64,000 nt of DNA from Powellomyces hirtus (taxonomy: Eukaryota > Chytridiomycota > Chytridiomycetes > Spizellomycetales > Powellomycetaceae): positions 1,488,001 through 1,552,000 of the forward strand of contig JAHLKG010000001.1 in the NCBI GenBank assembly GCA_025526995.1. The letters run 5' to 3'. Shown in pieces: positions 38,793 through 51,800 of the stretch. The notes below the pieces were generated by a model, which was not told the DNA's origin, ran no database searches, and was given only the letters and a program-made list of their open reading frames with translations. How positions within the stretch are numbered: the first letter of the stretch is position 1; every line of letters begins with the position of its first letter. Both the position numbers and the translations under genes were made by a program.

Positions 38793-39852
38793 CGTGGGAG
38801 TCGCACGCACGGAATGAGAATGTGTGAGGTGTGGTGAAAACAAAGAAAATATAGTGCACACCCCAATATACAGTACGATAGACAGAAAGACGTACGTGGT
38901 TATTGGGAGGAAAAGGCAGTTTGCGGTGGGTGCGGCTTCTGGGGGCTTTTATATGTATTGGTCTCTGGCAGCTTGTGAGCCTGGGAACAGGGAAGGAAAC
39001 AGCATGAGTCGGACTGACAGGATGACTCACAAACAAGCGCGTGCTTGTTTCTGTCTCTGTTCTGTTCAGGGTGTAGTCAGTGTGACGCACCTGCTTTATT
39101 TTCCCACCTTTCTCGATCGCCTCAGGACCCGCGCAATTGTTTTACCTCGACACTCGGGCATGTTTCTGCAGGCGGTACAGAACTGGATATTTCAACCATG
39201 CTTATGATTGCGTTTGCATCATAACAGCGGTCAACTGTAAGACAGTGACACACAACAATACTGTCAAAGCCGGCGTAGCGCGTAGTTGGTTACGTAAGCG
39301 ATTCGATGTTTCCACCGAAGGCGGCGCTCCAGCCAGCGCTCTCGCAGAAAAGGGCATATAAGTTTCTGATTGTAAGCGAAGTTAAGATTGGGAGAACGAG
39401 AACGACAAGAAAAGTACGTTGCAGCAGAGCGAACAAACGCCCTCAAAAAAGGGTCCTTCTTCTTTCCCAACGCATTAGCTAAGTGAGAGGAAAACGAGAT
39501 GGGACTAAATTTTCCTCCGCTACCCAAGGAATAGCCGCCCAGAGATGGATTGTCTGGCCTTTTCTCTCTCCCAGATGAACGATGACTATACTAATATATA
39601 CATAGATATATAATGGTCCGGCAAAATGCATGTATCCCGCGGATGGAAAGCAGCAGGACATTGTTGTGCCAGATCTCAGGTGTGGTATATGAGAACAAGT
39701 GGCGATGGAAAGTATGTGGATGCGAAATGAAGTCTGCAAAATCGAGAAGACAGTAGAGTCAACGTCAGATTCGGGGAAGACGGGAATCGAGTTTCGCGCA
39801 GTGTTGCTTACCAGAATCAAATATTTGCACTAATGGGTGGTGTGGTTACTTA
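38793..39852. other. Intergenic region between WWE-RING start and WHI3-like stop
   Basis: About 1.06 kb between two minus-strand genes: promoter of the WWE-RING gene plus 3' flank of the WHI3-like gene. Several small open frames occur on both strands, none with recognisable domains. Confidence 0.5.
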
Positions 39853-41387
39853 TTAGCACCCATGAATTGCTCTTGGCTCCTTGTCCATCGAAATGAAGGG
39901 CGCCGCCATCATGTTGGGTGTCGTGGCAGGAGTAGGAAGCGCAGTGCGAACTCCCAAAGGGTTCTTTGAGTAGCTCAACCGGATTCCGCCCTTGGTCGAG
40001 TTACTCAAGGGATTGCCGTAAAGCTGGAAGAGGGCTTGGGTAGCGCACTGAACGTCATCAAACTAAAAAGAGACAACTAGTGTTGAGAATGTTTGCGCGA
40101 AAACAGTAAGAGTGGCATAAGGTTCATACCTCGACAAAACACATTGGGCCATTGGGGCGACCGCGGAAACAGAGTCGCTTGTAGCCAGGGCATCGCAAAA
40201 ACAACTGACGGAGTTCTTCCTCTGACGTGTCGGGAGGCAGGTTGCCGACGTAAAGGGTGTTGCAGGGTGGATTGTGGTCGGCGTTCGAGCGAGCATTGTA
40301 GGGGAGGAGGCTGGTCGGGCTCGTTCCCGCTGAGCTTGATGCGCTGGACGTAATGCTTCCAGTGCTGCTGTTCGTTGCATTGGTGGACACAGGCCCTCCC
40401 ATGCTCATTGGCGGGGATAGACGGGGAAGAAGACTCTCGCTGCTGAACAGGGCACTACTGAAGCCCCGTTGTTCGGAGACCGAGTGTGAGCGTACAAGTC
40501 GAGCAGGAGGTGTCGGGCCAGGATTGTCCATCATCTCATTAAAGTGAGCGGCCGCCTCCGACATGTATGACCGATTTGGAACCGAGCTCGCCATTGACGG
40601 TTTCATTGGATCCATGAAATCCGAAAAGGAAGGTCCGCCACCTCGTGCTGAGAACGACTCACTGATGGAGGCCGACGTGCCACGACCCGTGATAGATTCT
40701 TGGGAACTGTAAATGTCGCAAATGTCCAATTGGGAGTAGGGATCCTGAGATCCAAAGAGTTCCCTGGACAAAGAAGGCGTAGGGGGTCCGCTCATGAAAA
40801 ACGGGTCAAACATGGCGTCCTCTTTGGTGGATCCGCGACGCTGAAGCTGCGCGAAAGGATTCATGCCGAAGCCCGGGGCTACCAAAATTGGATTTTCATT
40901 CGAAAGCCCGCGCTTGGTGTGCAAGTTTTTCTTTGCCATTTCGGCTTTCAACACGCATCCCCGCTCAGCATCAACTTTGCGTCCACTGAGAACATCGCGG
41001 GCCTCGAGGGCGTCAAGGCGAGTACGAAACTTTGCAAAACCGATCTGCTCCTCCATTCAGGCCGCTGATTAACATTTGATATGACAAACATTCGTATGAC
41101 TGCACATACTTACAATTTGCTTTCTGGCATTGGGCAAACCAGTTCCGTCATCGCTATCATTTTGCGAGGGAATTTTCAATGTCGCTGCCTCGAACCCGGA
41201 AGAGAAAGTGAACATGTTCTGAAACTCTCGTTCCAGCATATCATCGGGAAATCCGACAACGAATATGGTTGTAATTTCCTCCTAATGACGCAAAGGCAGA
41301 AGATGAGTTAACCCGAGACATTGACGCAACTTCGAAGAGCGATGAAATTGGTACCTGTTGCATGACTGAAATATTGGCTACAGGCAT
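39853..41387 (-). CDS. Whi3/Scw1-like RRM RNA-binding protein
   Basis: Exons 41355-41387, 41114-41281, 40130-41044 and 39853-40062 join in phase to 441 residues. The N-terminal RRM has [20 protein letters not shown] and, across a splice, [20 protein letters not shown]. The middle is Ser/Pro-rich and probably disordered. The C-terminal RRM is diagnostic for the Whi3/Scw1 group: [60 protein letters not shown], then [10 protein letters not shown]. Relatives bind mRNA in the cytoplasm and control G1 cyclin mRNA (Whi3) or cell-wall integrity (Scw1). Two in-frame ATGs (41387 and 41363) are possible starts. Upstream lies an exceptionally long pyrimidine-rich leader-like stretch on the same strand. 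Confidence 0.9.
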
Positions 41388-43733
41388 TTATAATGTAAAT
41401 AAGAAAGATGGACTGTACAAATGCTCGAATAGATTGAATGACTGTTGGCAGAGTGTTGAGACTTCAAATTGCTTGATCGGGTGACAGCGGCGAAGTCGGA
41501 TGCGATGAGGATGTGTCGGATGATATGTTGACAGAGAAACAAAATTGGCGTATGACGATGGGTGGGAATGCGAGGGTAAATGGAATGTGTTGACAACGAC
41601 CGTTGGTGCTGCCGAAAAAGGCGTGGGAACGCAATGGCGCGTGTGGACTGGCGATCCCTAGGACGTGGTTTATTCGTAGAAGGAGTAACGTCAATGTGGA
41701 TAGATGGAAAGGACTGTCGATATGCGCAGCAAAAATGGAAGGGAACAGATTGGTGTTGCGATTTGGTGTATGTCAAGCAGGTATGAAAGGCCGGAGGTGG
41801 ACGATGAAAACGAAAGTGAAGAAAGGTGTGGATGGGATTGTTGGAAGGGAACTTGTGTGTGCTGTGCTGTTTCAAGTAGGCTTTGTTGGATGGGAGGGGG
41901 GAGCTTGTTCTCGGTGGAAGTTTATATGGGCGCGGGGGCGGGGAAGTCGAGGATAGTGACAGAAAGCGAGAGTGGGTAGACAGGAAGTATAGGAGACAGC
42001 GCGAGCAAAACGAGATCACACTGCTCACACGCGTGCCCGAACAAGACGGCGCGACACGCACGACAAGGGACTGGGGTTGCGCAAACAGAGCCAGGCGCAC
42101 TAGGCGGATGACCTGCTTGGGAGAAAAAGGGGAGGAGAAGTTTTCCTTCTGAAGACGCCAGGAGGTCGCGGGAATGAAGGATGTTTTGTTGATGACGAGT
42201 TGCCGGCACGGAATGGACGTGGAAGCTTTGACTTGAGTGACTTGGGGGGTGGGAATTAGTGTCGATTTGGCGGTGGAGGCGGGGGGGGGGGGGGTGGGGA
42301 GTTTGTGCGAACACGAGCGTGTGTGTGTGATGTGTGAGTCGACAGCGGTGGTGGCGATGATCTTCAAATTGATTTTTCAGGGCGGGAAGGAGAAAAGGAG
42401 GGGGTTTCTTTCAGTGGGGTACGGAGCCGTCAATGGCGTTGACGGTCGCCGATATCAGACCGACAGATAGACAGACGTACAGTATTAGTTGTTGGACAGA
42501 CAAGTGGAGTGTATGATATGAATGAGTAATAGCAATAAAGATAATTGTTATTCAAGTTAGTGTAGTGGCGAAAGGCGGGGAGGTGTCTCTGTGCGTTCTT
42601 TGTTAACCCGACCGAGTCTATGAATGGGTGATGATGTATGCGTAGATCTTGGATTCAACTTTCTTGATCTTGCGCCTTGACATGCGTCAGTCAGGGCAGT
42701 CAGTCAGTCAGCCCGCCCACATGCGGCAAGAGGCCACGATTCTCCAGAGAGAAGAACCAGGTGCCGGTTTTGTGGATGCGTGGGATCCCGTCGTCATTAA
42801 TTGTTTTCAAATTCGCCGTCCCTTTTTCTTTCCTTTCCGCTGTGCATTGTCCCTTTAATTCCCAGGAACGTGGTTGCTGGGCCCTGTATGCTCCGCCCAG
42901 CATTCGCCTATGACGCCAATATCCAATATCTGATCCGATCTGGTTGTAGTCATATGCCGACCACCTGGTCCTCGAGTCTTGGGCAAGCGACTCCACGCGT
43001 GTTTGCTGCGCTTCCCTCCTGGTTTCTTCCATTCGACTTGGCGGGAAATCCCCTTTGCATCCCTGATTTAATCCCTTTACCTGATTGCTTGTGCAACTGT
43101 AATATCCCAACCTCCCCACTCGGCCAAACGCGTACGAAACCGACACGCGTTGGCCTTTCATCATCGAACGCGCTGCCGCTCTCTTTCACAACTTGGCCCA
43201 CGCTAGACGTGCAAACAATGCGGCACGTGTGCAGTTGCAACCTCCAGACCTCCTCCGCGCGACAGCTCAGCCTGGCAAACAACTAGTATTTATCGAATGC
43301 TGTGTGAGGACGGCGAACTATGCATGTGATGTGATTTGTGCATTGGCAAACTACATTCCTTAACTTTGAACAAGGCTATGCTTTTAGTACTTGCGTGCTT
43401 CAATTATTAGCGCGCCCATGTGATATGATGATACTATCTGCAAAGCACATGCATATTGGATGCAAGGACACCTGTCCCAGCAGTCGCATTTTTTTTATTG
43501 CACAACACAAGCTTGAAGCGGCAGCAGCAGCCAGAGTCGAGATGACACGGCACGTGAATATGCTGACGTGAGGCGATCGTCTCGTTTCCCTGTGATCGTT
43601 CTTGCGCTAGTAAATTTGCATGTGGAGTTTTTACGGTTTCATCTACATAGATACAAGGAGAAAAGCAGGGACATATTTCTGTAAAAGCAGTTCAAGATAT
43701 TCACGCTGAAGGCCAGCCAACAAAGAAGTAGGA
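41388..43733. promoter_or_regulatory. Long divergent region with pyrimidine-rich leader of the WHI3-like gene
   Basis: A 2.3 kb gap between divergent genes, far larger than others here. On the minus strand 41.4-42.4 kb is pyrimidine-rich and holds a stop-poor frame (41378-42367) that overlaps the WHI3-like start in another frame. A 14-base G run is at 42281. No domains are seen in any frame. Confidence 0.45.
42281..42294. repeat. Poly-G tract (14 bases)
   Basis: Uninterrupted run of 14 G on the plus strand, followed by TGGGGA, within the upstream region of the WHI3-like gene. It could form a quadruplex on the non-template strand relative to that gene's complement (inference). Confidence 0.85.
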
Positions 43734-45370
43734 ATGCATGTCCCAGCGCGCACATTCAGCTTTCTCGCGGCGTTTCTCCTTCTTGTTCTGCAAACAACTG
43801 CCCACCGAGCAGAACAACATCCTCTACATCTCTCCAATGACGATGCTCCGCCGAAACGGGTTGCGGTGATTGGTATGCGGCTGTGCCTTTCATGCTTCGA
43901 ATTCTACTGGAAATGCTGATGGCACCCCGTCTTTTATAAGGCGCGGGCGCGGCGGGGACAGCGTTCTCCTATTTTCTCCGACAAGCCGTTCCGGAGCATC
44001 TAGCCCATATATCGATTTTCGAGGCATCGGAACGCGTGGGAGGACGAGCTTCTGCTGTCCACTTTGACGGCGCCGACATTGAAATCGGCGCGTCCATTTT
44101 CCTGGTAATTACGCGCTAGCCATTGACTCGACGCGCTTGACGGGCTACGTGTTCACAACACCATGTTCTTGTTTACCGATGAATCCAGAAAGAGAACGAG
44201 AATCTATATAACGCGACGAGAAGATTCAACCTCACACTCAGGAACGACGATGACGACGACCACAGTGGCGAAAAATGGGGAATCTGGTCACCGATCTCAC
44301 GAGGCTTCCAATTTATCAGTTCCACCAACGCAAAACTCACCATGGCCAAATTGATATGGCGGTATGGCGTCTACGCGCCTTACCAGACCGCCAAACTCGC
44401 GCGGCAGGCAGCCGCAGCATTTGGACGAGGAGCCTACAGCATCCCGGCCGTCACGCCCACCCCACCCACGCTGGCGGCACTGATATCCGATTTCAACCTC
44501 GAGCCGTATGCGAACCAGTCTGGACGCGCGTACTTGGGCGTCAAGGACCTGTACCTTGATGAAATCGTCGGTGCCGCTGTGCGAGTCAATTACGGGCAGG
44601 ATCTGAGCAATGAGATGACCGCGTTACCGCCTTTGATCTCGATGGCAGCCGCGACGGGAGAGGCGACCGCCGTCAAAGGAGGCAACCAGCAGATCTTTGA
44701 GCACTTTGCAGTGAGCGCTGAAGCATCCCTGCATCTCGGCCAACGCGTCACACGCATCGAGCGCAGCAGCAGCAGCACCAACTCGGACGACGGGGCCCCT
44801 CTCTCGTCGGTGCAATACGCCGTGACGACCTCGAATGGCAAAACCGCCTTCTTTGATGCCGTCGCGGTTGCCGTACCCTTCACCGATGCAACGAAAAACC
44901 CCATCGAATTCCGCAACCTCGCCAAAGGCCCCACAAAGCATCCCTATATCCACCTCCATGTCACCCTCGTAGCCGGCACAGCACCCAACCCAGACCATTT
45001 CGGTGCCTCCCCGCCAACCCGGATTCTTACTTCCTCGGCGACATCACCGTCAGACATGGAAGACCCCTTCAACTCCATCTCGCACCTCGGAAACGGGACC
45101 TACAAGATCTTCTCCCGCGCCCCGCCAACAGATCAACAGCTCAGAATGTGGTTCGATCCGCTGCCGGATCGCGTAGCGCGCTACGAGTGGGATGCGTACC
45201 CGCAGTTTCGCAAGGGAGATGGGAGTGGGAGGGATGACCACGAACCCGTCCTTTTGGACGAACGTGTTTACTATTTGAACGCGTTCGAGCATGTCTTTTC
45301 GACAATGGAGTCGCAGACTGCCGTGGGGAGACGCATCGCGGCGTCCGTCGCCCATTGGATCTTGAACTGA
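43734..45370 (+). CDS. Prenylcysteine oxidase/lyase
   Basis: FAD enzyme that cleaves the thioether of prenylcysteines released when prenylated proteins are degraded, in a lysosome- or vacuole-like compartment. Exons 43734-43872, 43941-44104 and 44189-45370 join in phase to 494 residues. A signal peptide (TFSFLAAFLLLVLQTTAHRA) comes first. The FAD-binding motif RVAVIGAGAAGTAFSYFL is created by the first splice, followed by FEASERVGGRAS and FDGADIEIGASIF. Later come KLIWRYGVYAPYQTAKLA, AAVRVNYGQDLSNEM and AVKGGNQQIFEHFA, all typical. It ends LDERVYYLNAFEHVFSTMES. Possible N-glycosylation sites: NATRR and NLTLR. The short region between exons two and three lacks the conserved His/Asn segment of animal enzymes. 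Confidence 0.88.
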
Positions 45371-45801
45371 GACTCACGGAACGAGAAGACTTTTTGCCCC
45401 TTCGACTGTGCTCTGCTCATCTCACAGCCTGTATATACATTTCAATGACATATCCCCTTTGTACTTGCGCCATAGTAGAGCTTCTTTTTCTCCTTTTTTC
45501 TGTTGTTGTAAAATTGCGTGCCGCACCGCGCATTACTCAGCAGCTGGGCAAAGGAACACAAAAGAAATGCCGCTAAATATTATATTGTAAAAAAACTCCC
45601 AAACAAAAACCATTATACAAAAAGAAGAAAAGCTTCCGAGAAAGGCGTGGGGTATCCCATCAGGAAAAGAGAGAGAGAACAGGGGGGTTAGGTGGGTTGA
45701 GCAAGAAAAATATACAGCGACAGAAAAAACGATGTACGTGTGTGGGCGGTTGTGTGTGTGCGTGTAAGAGTTTTTGCGTGTGAGTTGTTGTGGTGGCAAT
45801 T
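45371..45801. other. Convergent intergenic region
   Basis: About 430 bp of 3' flanks between prenylcysteine oxidase and CYR1. It is AT-rich with GT and GA runs. Nothing recognised. Confidence 0.55.
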
Positions 45802-48800
45802 TCATCTGTAGGAAGGTGCCCCAAGTGGTGCAGGAGCGGAAGGCGTGTGCCGGTCGGCTGTTCTTGGACGGTCGCGCGTTCTGTGTTGTCGCGAGGCCGA
45901 CAGCGGCGGGGAAGTGGTGGAAGGTGAACCGGGTGCAGTTGATGGGGAGGTTCGGCTTTCTCGTTCGCGTCTTCGACTGGAACTGCGGGATGAAGACCCT
46001 CCGGCCATGGCGCTGGACGAGCCTGCATTGCCATCCGCGTACTCCCCAATACCAGCGGCAGCCGCAGCGGCTTCTTTTTGAGCTCGTTTCTTTGCTCTGG
46101 CGTCTTTCCGTTTTTGTTTTTCTTCTTGCTCCGTGCGCTTCCTTTGCTTGCGTTCTTCGAGTTTCTCGGCATACATGGTAATGGCCCTGAGGATGTGATT
46201 TGGGTCCGTCTCGATTGCCGCGCCGAGGGATTGTAGCGCACGAGATATAGGGGTAGTCTCCAAATGCAAAATGGAGATTGCGTTTTCCACTCTCGTGGTG
46301 AGGGACTCTAGTTCTCGAATGAGGGCTGCGCGGGACTCTGGTGACTCCTCTTCGTCATCATCGTCGTCATCTCCGTGCCAATCCTCATTTGTTAATGGTG
46401 CAGGGATAGGCGATGCGGGAGTTCGCCATTGCTCTCCACTGCGGCTCGCAAACCATTCGAGACGCACACAAAGGGCTCTCAATTGGCGTATCATCCCTCG
46501 GTCTATATGAACCAGCTTGGGTGGAGCTGGTGCGATGGGTGCAACAGCAGTAGAAGCAGTATTAGCAGTGGGGGAAGTGGGGGAAGTGGCATCTTGCGAG
46601 GCGCTAGCTGATGGCGTTTGTGATTGAGGTTGCTGAGTGAGGAGATTCAACCCCCCACTTTGCTCCAATGCAAAGAAGCGGTGACGGGTACACAGCTCTC
46701 GCCGGTAGATTGCGTAGATGACTTCCGGGGTTTCCAAGCCCTTGAGTTTGACTTCTCCGATGCACCATGTCACGATGCCAAGTTTCTTTAGGCGCGCAGC
46801 TTCTTCGGAGGTTTGCTGCGATACTGCAGTCTGCTGCTGCGTTGCATTGTTAGGGTGTCCCGGTGGCGACAACAATGATGAGGATGGCGGGGGTTGCAGG
46901 GCGTCGGGCTTTGGTCCAACGTTGTCCGTGAGATCCTCGCCCCCTTTGACCTCATCACCCAAGTTGTCCCCTTCGACGGACTCCTCATTCCACCATCCAA
47001 GGGTTTTCTTGAGCTCCTTCATGGCGTCGGACGAAATCAATATCTGACCTCCTTGAGAGGCGCCCGTGACTCGAGCTGCTCGATTGACCATAGGACCGTA
47101 GTAGTCCATTCGAGAAGTGATGGGATCCACCTCGCAGAGCGGATTGCCGAAATGGATTCCCATTCGGACAGAGAGTCCTTTGAAGATCAGTTCGCGCTTT
47201 TTGCGTGGGAATGTGCGACCACCGCCACTCCCATTGCCGCTGCCGGCTTGACGTACCCCTCCGGGTGACCGCACATCGTCGTCCGTCATTTCCACTTCCA
47301 CATCGGACGCTGCGCCCGGTGCATCGCCACCCTCAAACATCCCGCCAGTGACAAACTCATTAGATCCATTCCTCTGCCACCAAACGTCCACGCCGTCTGC
47401 CATGCCAAGAATCTCGGACGGCCAATCAATGTTGAGCAGCTCGCCTTGAACGGTCAAACACCATTCGACTGCATTGGACACGTTTTGGAAGCTGACCATG
47501 AAAGCGTCGCCTTCGGTTTTTACTTCGTAACCACCCGTCTGGCGAAGTAGTTTGCGCATTACGGAATGGTGAAGCCGAAGAGCTGCGCGCATCGCTACTG
47601 GGTTGTTTTCCCAGATTGATGTTGAGTTTTTGATGTCCGTGAACACAAGAGCAAGGCGACCGATCGGAGGAGCTATCTCTTTCGTCAACTACAACGAGCA
47701 GAAGAACATCAGTTCAATGCCATTGACGAGTCAACAGGCAAAAGCGTGACCACAAACTTACAGCATCCACAACCTCTTCGGTTCCCTTTCTGCGAGGCGC
47801 TTTGACCACATCCCCTGAACCTGCAACCACCCCTTTTCGGAAGCGGTCGTCGACATTCAGGCTCTCGATGGAACTCTCTGCGCTTCCTCTTCTCGCGCCC
47901 GCGGCATTCCACCAGGTGCTCTTCTTTGCCAGATCTCTCAAACCCAACACCATAACCAGGTATCCTCCTCCGACTTGGCCACCGGCCAAACTCAGTGCAA
48001 CATCCCGGACCTTCATCGCCGCGGTGCCCCAGCCTCCGGTGGATTTGCCGCTCTGCTGCTGCACGGAGGCAAGGTTGCTTGCGCTCTTGGTCATGCCTGA
48101 TCCACCCAAAGAGGAACCCCCACCCCCAGTAGACATTCCTACGCCTCCCATGCTGGCACCGGTGCTTCCACCGCCGGAGCCGGATGGTGCCAAGGCGCTT
48201 CTGGCAATATCGACAACCATCTGAGCACCGTCGTCGTAAGGTCCTCCACACCGCACGGCGTTCCATACAGCTGAGCTGGCGAGCACCACGAACTCGTCGC
48301 CGCCATTCAAGGAGGACGCAGTAATGTCTGTGAGATCCTCCGGATTGTCTGCCATCGGTTGTTGTTGAAGGCGGGAGGCATCTGTCGCGTCATCGCCAAC
48401 CTCCAGTTCCACTGTGTGTATCCATGGATCGGCGTTGACGAAGCCGATAACTGGGAAGTACCCAAAAGCGCGTGTCAACGGCACTTCGCCTTCAATGTAT
48501 CCGGACGAAGAGAAGGAGCCCCCGGCACTCTGAACGCGCTCAACTTCGGATAGCGGCCAGGGTAGATGTGCCCACGAGCGCTCATCGTCAACTGCAGCTT
48601 TGGCTTCATCCGTTTCTCTTCCTTCCAATTTCGCTTGCTGACGCTTCGCCTCCGCTCGACTGAGTCCGGCGAGGTCGAGTATGTGGTGCCTTGACATTAC
48701 GTTTGCGGTCCCTCCTGCCTTCGACATGACAGCCAACCCGTCGCCAACGTTTGCTATATACATCGTGCACTTCGCCGCGCCCCTTTTGGCAGCCAGAGTT

Positions 48801-51800
48801 GAACCATACAAAAATACCACCACAGCAGACGCACCATATAGAGGTCGAACTGCTGCCGCTCCAGGTGAAGATTCGACACCGGTCCCTCCCGATCCTTTGT
48901 GCGCGCGCGTCGATCCTTTCCGAGGTGAATCACTTCGATGCCTCTCGAACGAACTCCGCTGTTGTTGATTTTGTTGCGGACCGACCAGCCCCTCGTCCAA
49001 GTCGTCGCCCATGGACCCGAGTTCCCGATTAACGGCAATAAAGGTTCGCCGCAAAGCGGTTCTGATGGCTTGTGGGTCCAAAGTCTGATGGGCTAAAGTC
49101 CGCTCGCTAGGTTCTGCAGGGAGAGGCGGCCGCTTGCTGTTGGGTATATTTCTCATTGTTCCTGGAGTAGGTGCTGAGCGAGAAAAAGTCGAGTGGACCT
49201 CCATCGGGTCACTTGGCGCATCCCGCTTCAGCTCTGCGTGTGCTGCGGACTCGGCTCTCTCCACCCTTTCGAGCTCATTCGCCAGAAACCACCCAAACCA
49301 CTCGTTCAGGTACTTGGCCATTTTTGCGCCACCGCTAGTCCCCTTGCCATCGAACACGGCGAACAGGGCTTCATTGTCCCGACCTCGAAACTTTGGTATC
49401 ACCAAATCCCACACCTCGAAAGTGTCAGCATCTGATTCCTTTGATAGACTGTGCTGAATCGGCGGCACAGTCTCACTGAAGGGCGACGGGACAAAATTCC
49501 GTCCAAGCGGCCGAGACAAAACATCGGCCACGCCATACCGCACAACGCCGCCTCGCACACCAACCATCGGCACATCCGATCCAGTAGTTCTGATTCGCCT
49601 GTCCATGCTTTCGTCAGGAGGTACAATTAAACATGTGACGTCCATCAAGCCCAGCAAGCGAAGATTCGTTAGTGCGTTAAAGTCAGTCAGGTCTCGTCTC
49701 CTCTGAGACGGATTCCCAACCAGAGCGCCCGATGTAGCCGGAGCCTGTATCGCTCCACCGCGAGCTCCGACTTTGTGACCGGCAGCAGGATTAGGCTGGT
49801 TTCCAGACGGGAGGGCATCCGATCCTGCCAAAAAGCTTGAGGCCGTTGTCGATGGTTTAATTTCTAACCGCTTATTCCCTGAGAGATTGAGATACTTCAG
49901 ATCAAGATTCCAATTCCTAGAAAGTGCAATTGTTATGATTTGCCAAATTGGGATAAGCGAGGTTTTCGGAAGCAAAAAGCTAGGGGCCATACCAGTTCCA
50001 ATCATATGGCTACAAAAGGAAAGCAAGGGGAAGTGAATAAAGAATATCATCCGAAACGACGCATTCACAGCACTTACCCAGTTGGAGACGTTATATCGCA
50101 AACCTGTTCCTTCTCCACGTCCGCCAACCTGACTTCCCAAGTCGAGACCTTCCAGGGCCTTGAGTTTCCCAACTTCGCCTGGTACAGTGCTCATCTTGTT
50201 GCCGTTTAGGAACAGGGTTTTCAAAGTGCGAATGCGCTCAATCTCGCCCGGTAAGGTGGATATCAGGTTGCCGCTCAAATGAAGTTCTTGTAGCTTCAAG
50301 AACCAGGGTGTCATTGGGACCGGCAGAGGGATAGCAACCACCCACGGTGTTATGTCGGTAAATTCATTGAACGAGGCGTGCAAGGTGAGCAGGTTTGGCA
50401 TATGATACAGGGCCATGTAGATGTCGTCACCCAGGTTGTTGTCACTGAGAAAAAGATATTCTAGTGCGTGACTAAGGGGAGGCAGATTGTGTTGTGTTTG
50501 CATGTTTTCGCATTGATAAGGATCGTCCACTCGATTTGCGGAACGGCTAGATGCCATCGCCCCATTGATCCTATCAAAACTCGTGCTGAAACTGAAGCCT
50601 CCTGACCGTCCAAAGGTAACATTGTTGTTGGCCGGGACCAAGACAGTGCCGTCTTCTGGATACGGGGTGGGGAAAGATTCCAACCGATTGGAACTAACGT
50701 TGAGAACCTTCAAACTCCGGCAACGCCATATTTCAGCCGGCAGTTCGCGAATGTTATTGCCTTTGATTTCCAAAAGTATTAATCTGTCCAGTTCTCCGAT
50801 ATCATCAGGCAGATACTCCAAGAAATTGTTGCTGAGATAAAGCTCCCTCAAAGGTATCTTTACGGAGTCGGCCGATGTGGGGCCTGGCATAAAATCCGGG
50901 ATATCTCGCAGCCGATTTCCGCTGAGATTGAGTTTCAGAAGACCAGGCAGCCTTTGGAAAAAGAGATGTGGGAGGAACTCGATGCCGCAATATCCAATGT
51001 CAAGCTCCGCTAGAGATCCTGTGATGTTGGAAAGTTCCAAGCCCATTGGGCGGCTATGTGAAGGATCAAACTGCGAGCCGAGGGACAATTTCTTGAGACT
51101 TTGGATTTCCAGGATCTCGTTATCGTCTTGATCGGCAAGGTAAGGACTCCCCTCTTCCACGCGCCTATCAGGGGAAGATCGACTACAATCGGCAGGACGA
51201 TGGCTCCACATTCCAACCCAACGCACCCGATTTGCGTCGAGGAGAACAGTCTCCAAACGAGAGCAGCGAGACAACACTTCCATGACCATAACTTCCTCGC
51301 CTCCCGCATTTCCGAACGAATTGCCACGGAGATCTAGTTCCAGGAGCTGCTGCAACTCGCCCAGTCGCCAAGGGAGCGCCCCGTAAGCTCTGTTGCCCGC
51401 CAGCCTCAAAACAGTCAGCTGTACTAAATCCCCAATAGCGTCAGGAATACTGTCTTTTATTCGACAGTAATTCAAGTCCAAGTGCTTGAGTGTTTTGCCC
51501 AGGTAATGGCACAAATCCACGGGAAAGGTTCTGAATCGATTGTTCGACAGATCCAGAATTTCCAGCCTTTGGCATCCGCGCGGTATGGCGTCGGGAATGT
51601 GGTCAATCAAGTTCCCAGCAAGGTACAACTTGGTCAATCCCGGAACATTCTCCAATCCAGAACCAACCAGAGACGCGATTCGATTGTGAGATAGGTTGAT
51701 TTCACTTAGGGTAGTGATGAACTCCAAGGCCCTTGGAACCTTGGAAAGTTCATTTCGAGACATGTTGACAAGTCTCGTGGATTCGAGAGTAACCGCAAGG

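Noticed and set aside
41378..42367. 329-residue minus-strand frame as a protein gene
   Set aside because: Composition (Ser, His, Pro, Thr, Arg) follows from pyrimidine-rich DNA. No domain is seen and it overlaps the WHI3-like start. Kept only as a leader observation.
42700..43286. Overlapping frames of about 150 residues on both strands
   Set aside because: No domain, no consistent splice partners, and a composition typical of non-coding DNA.
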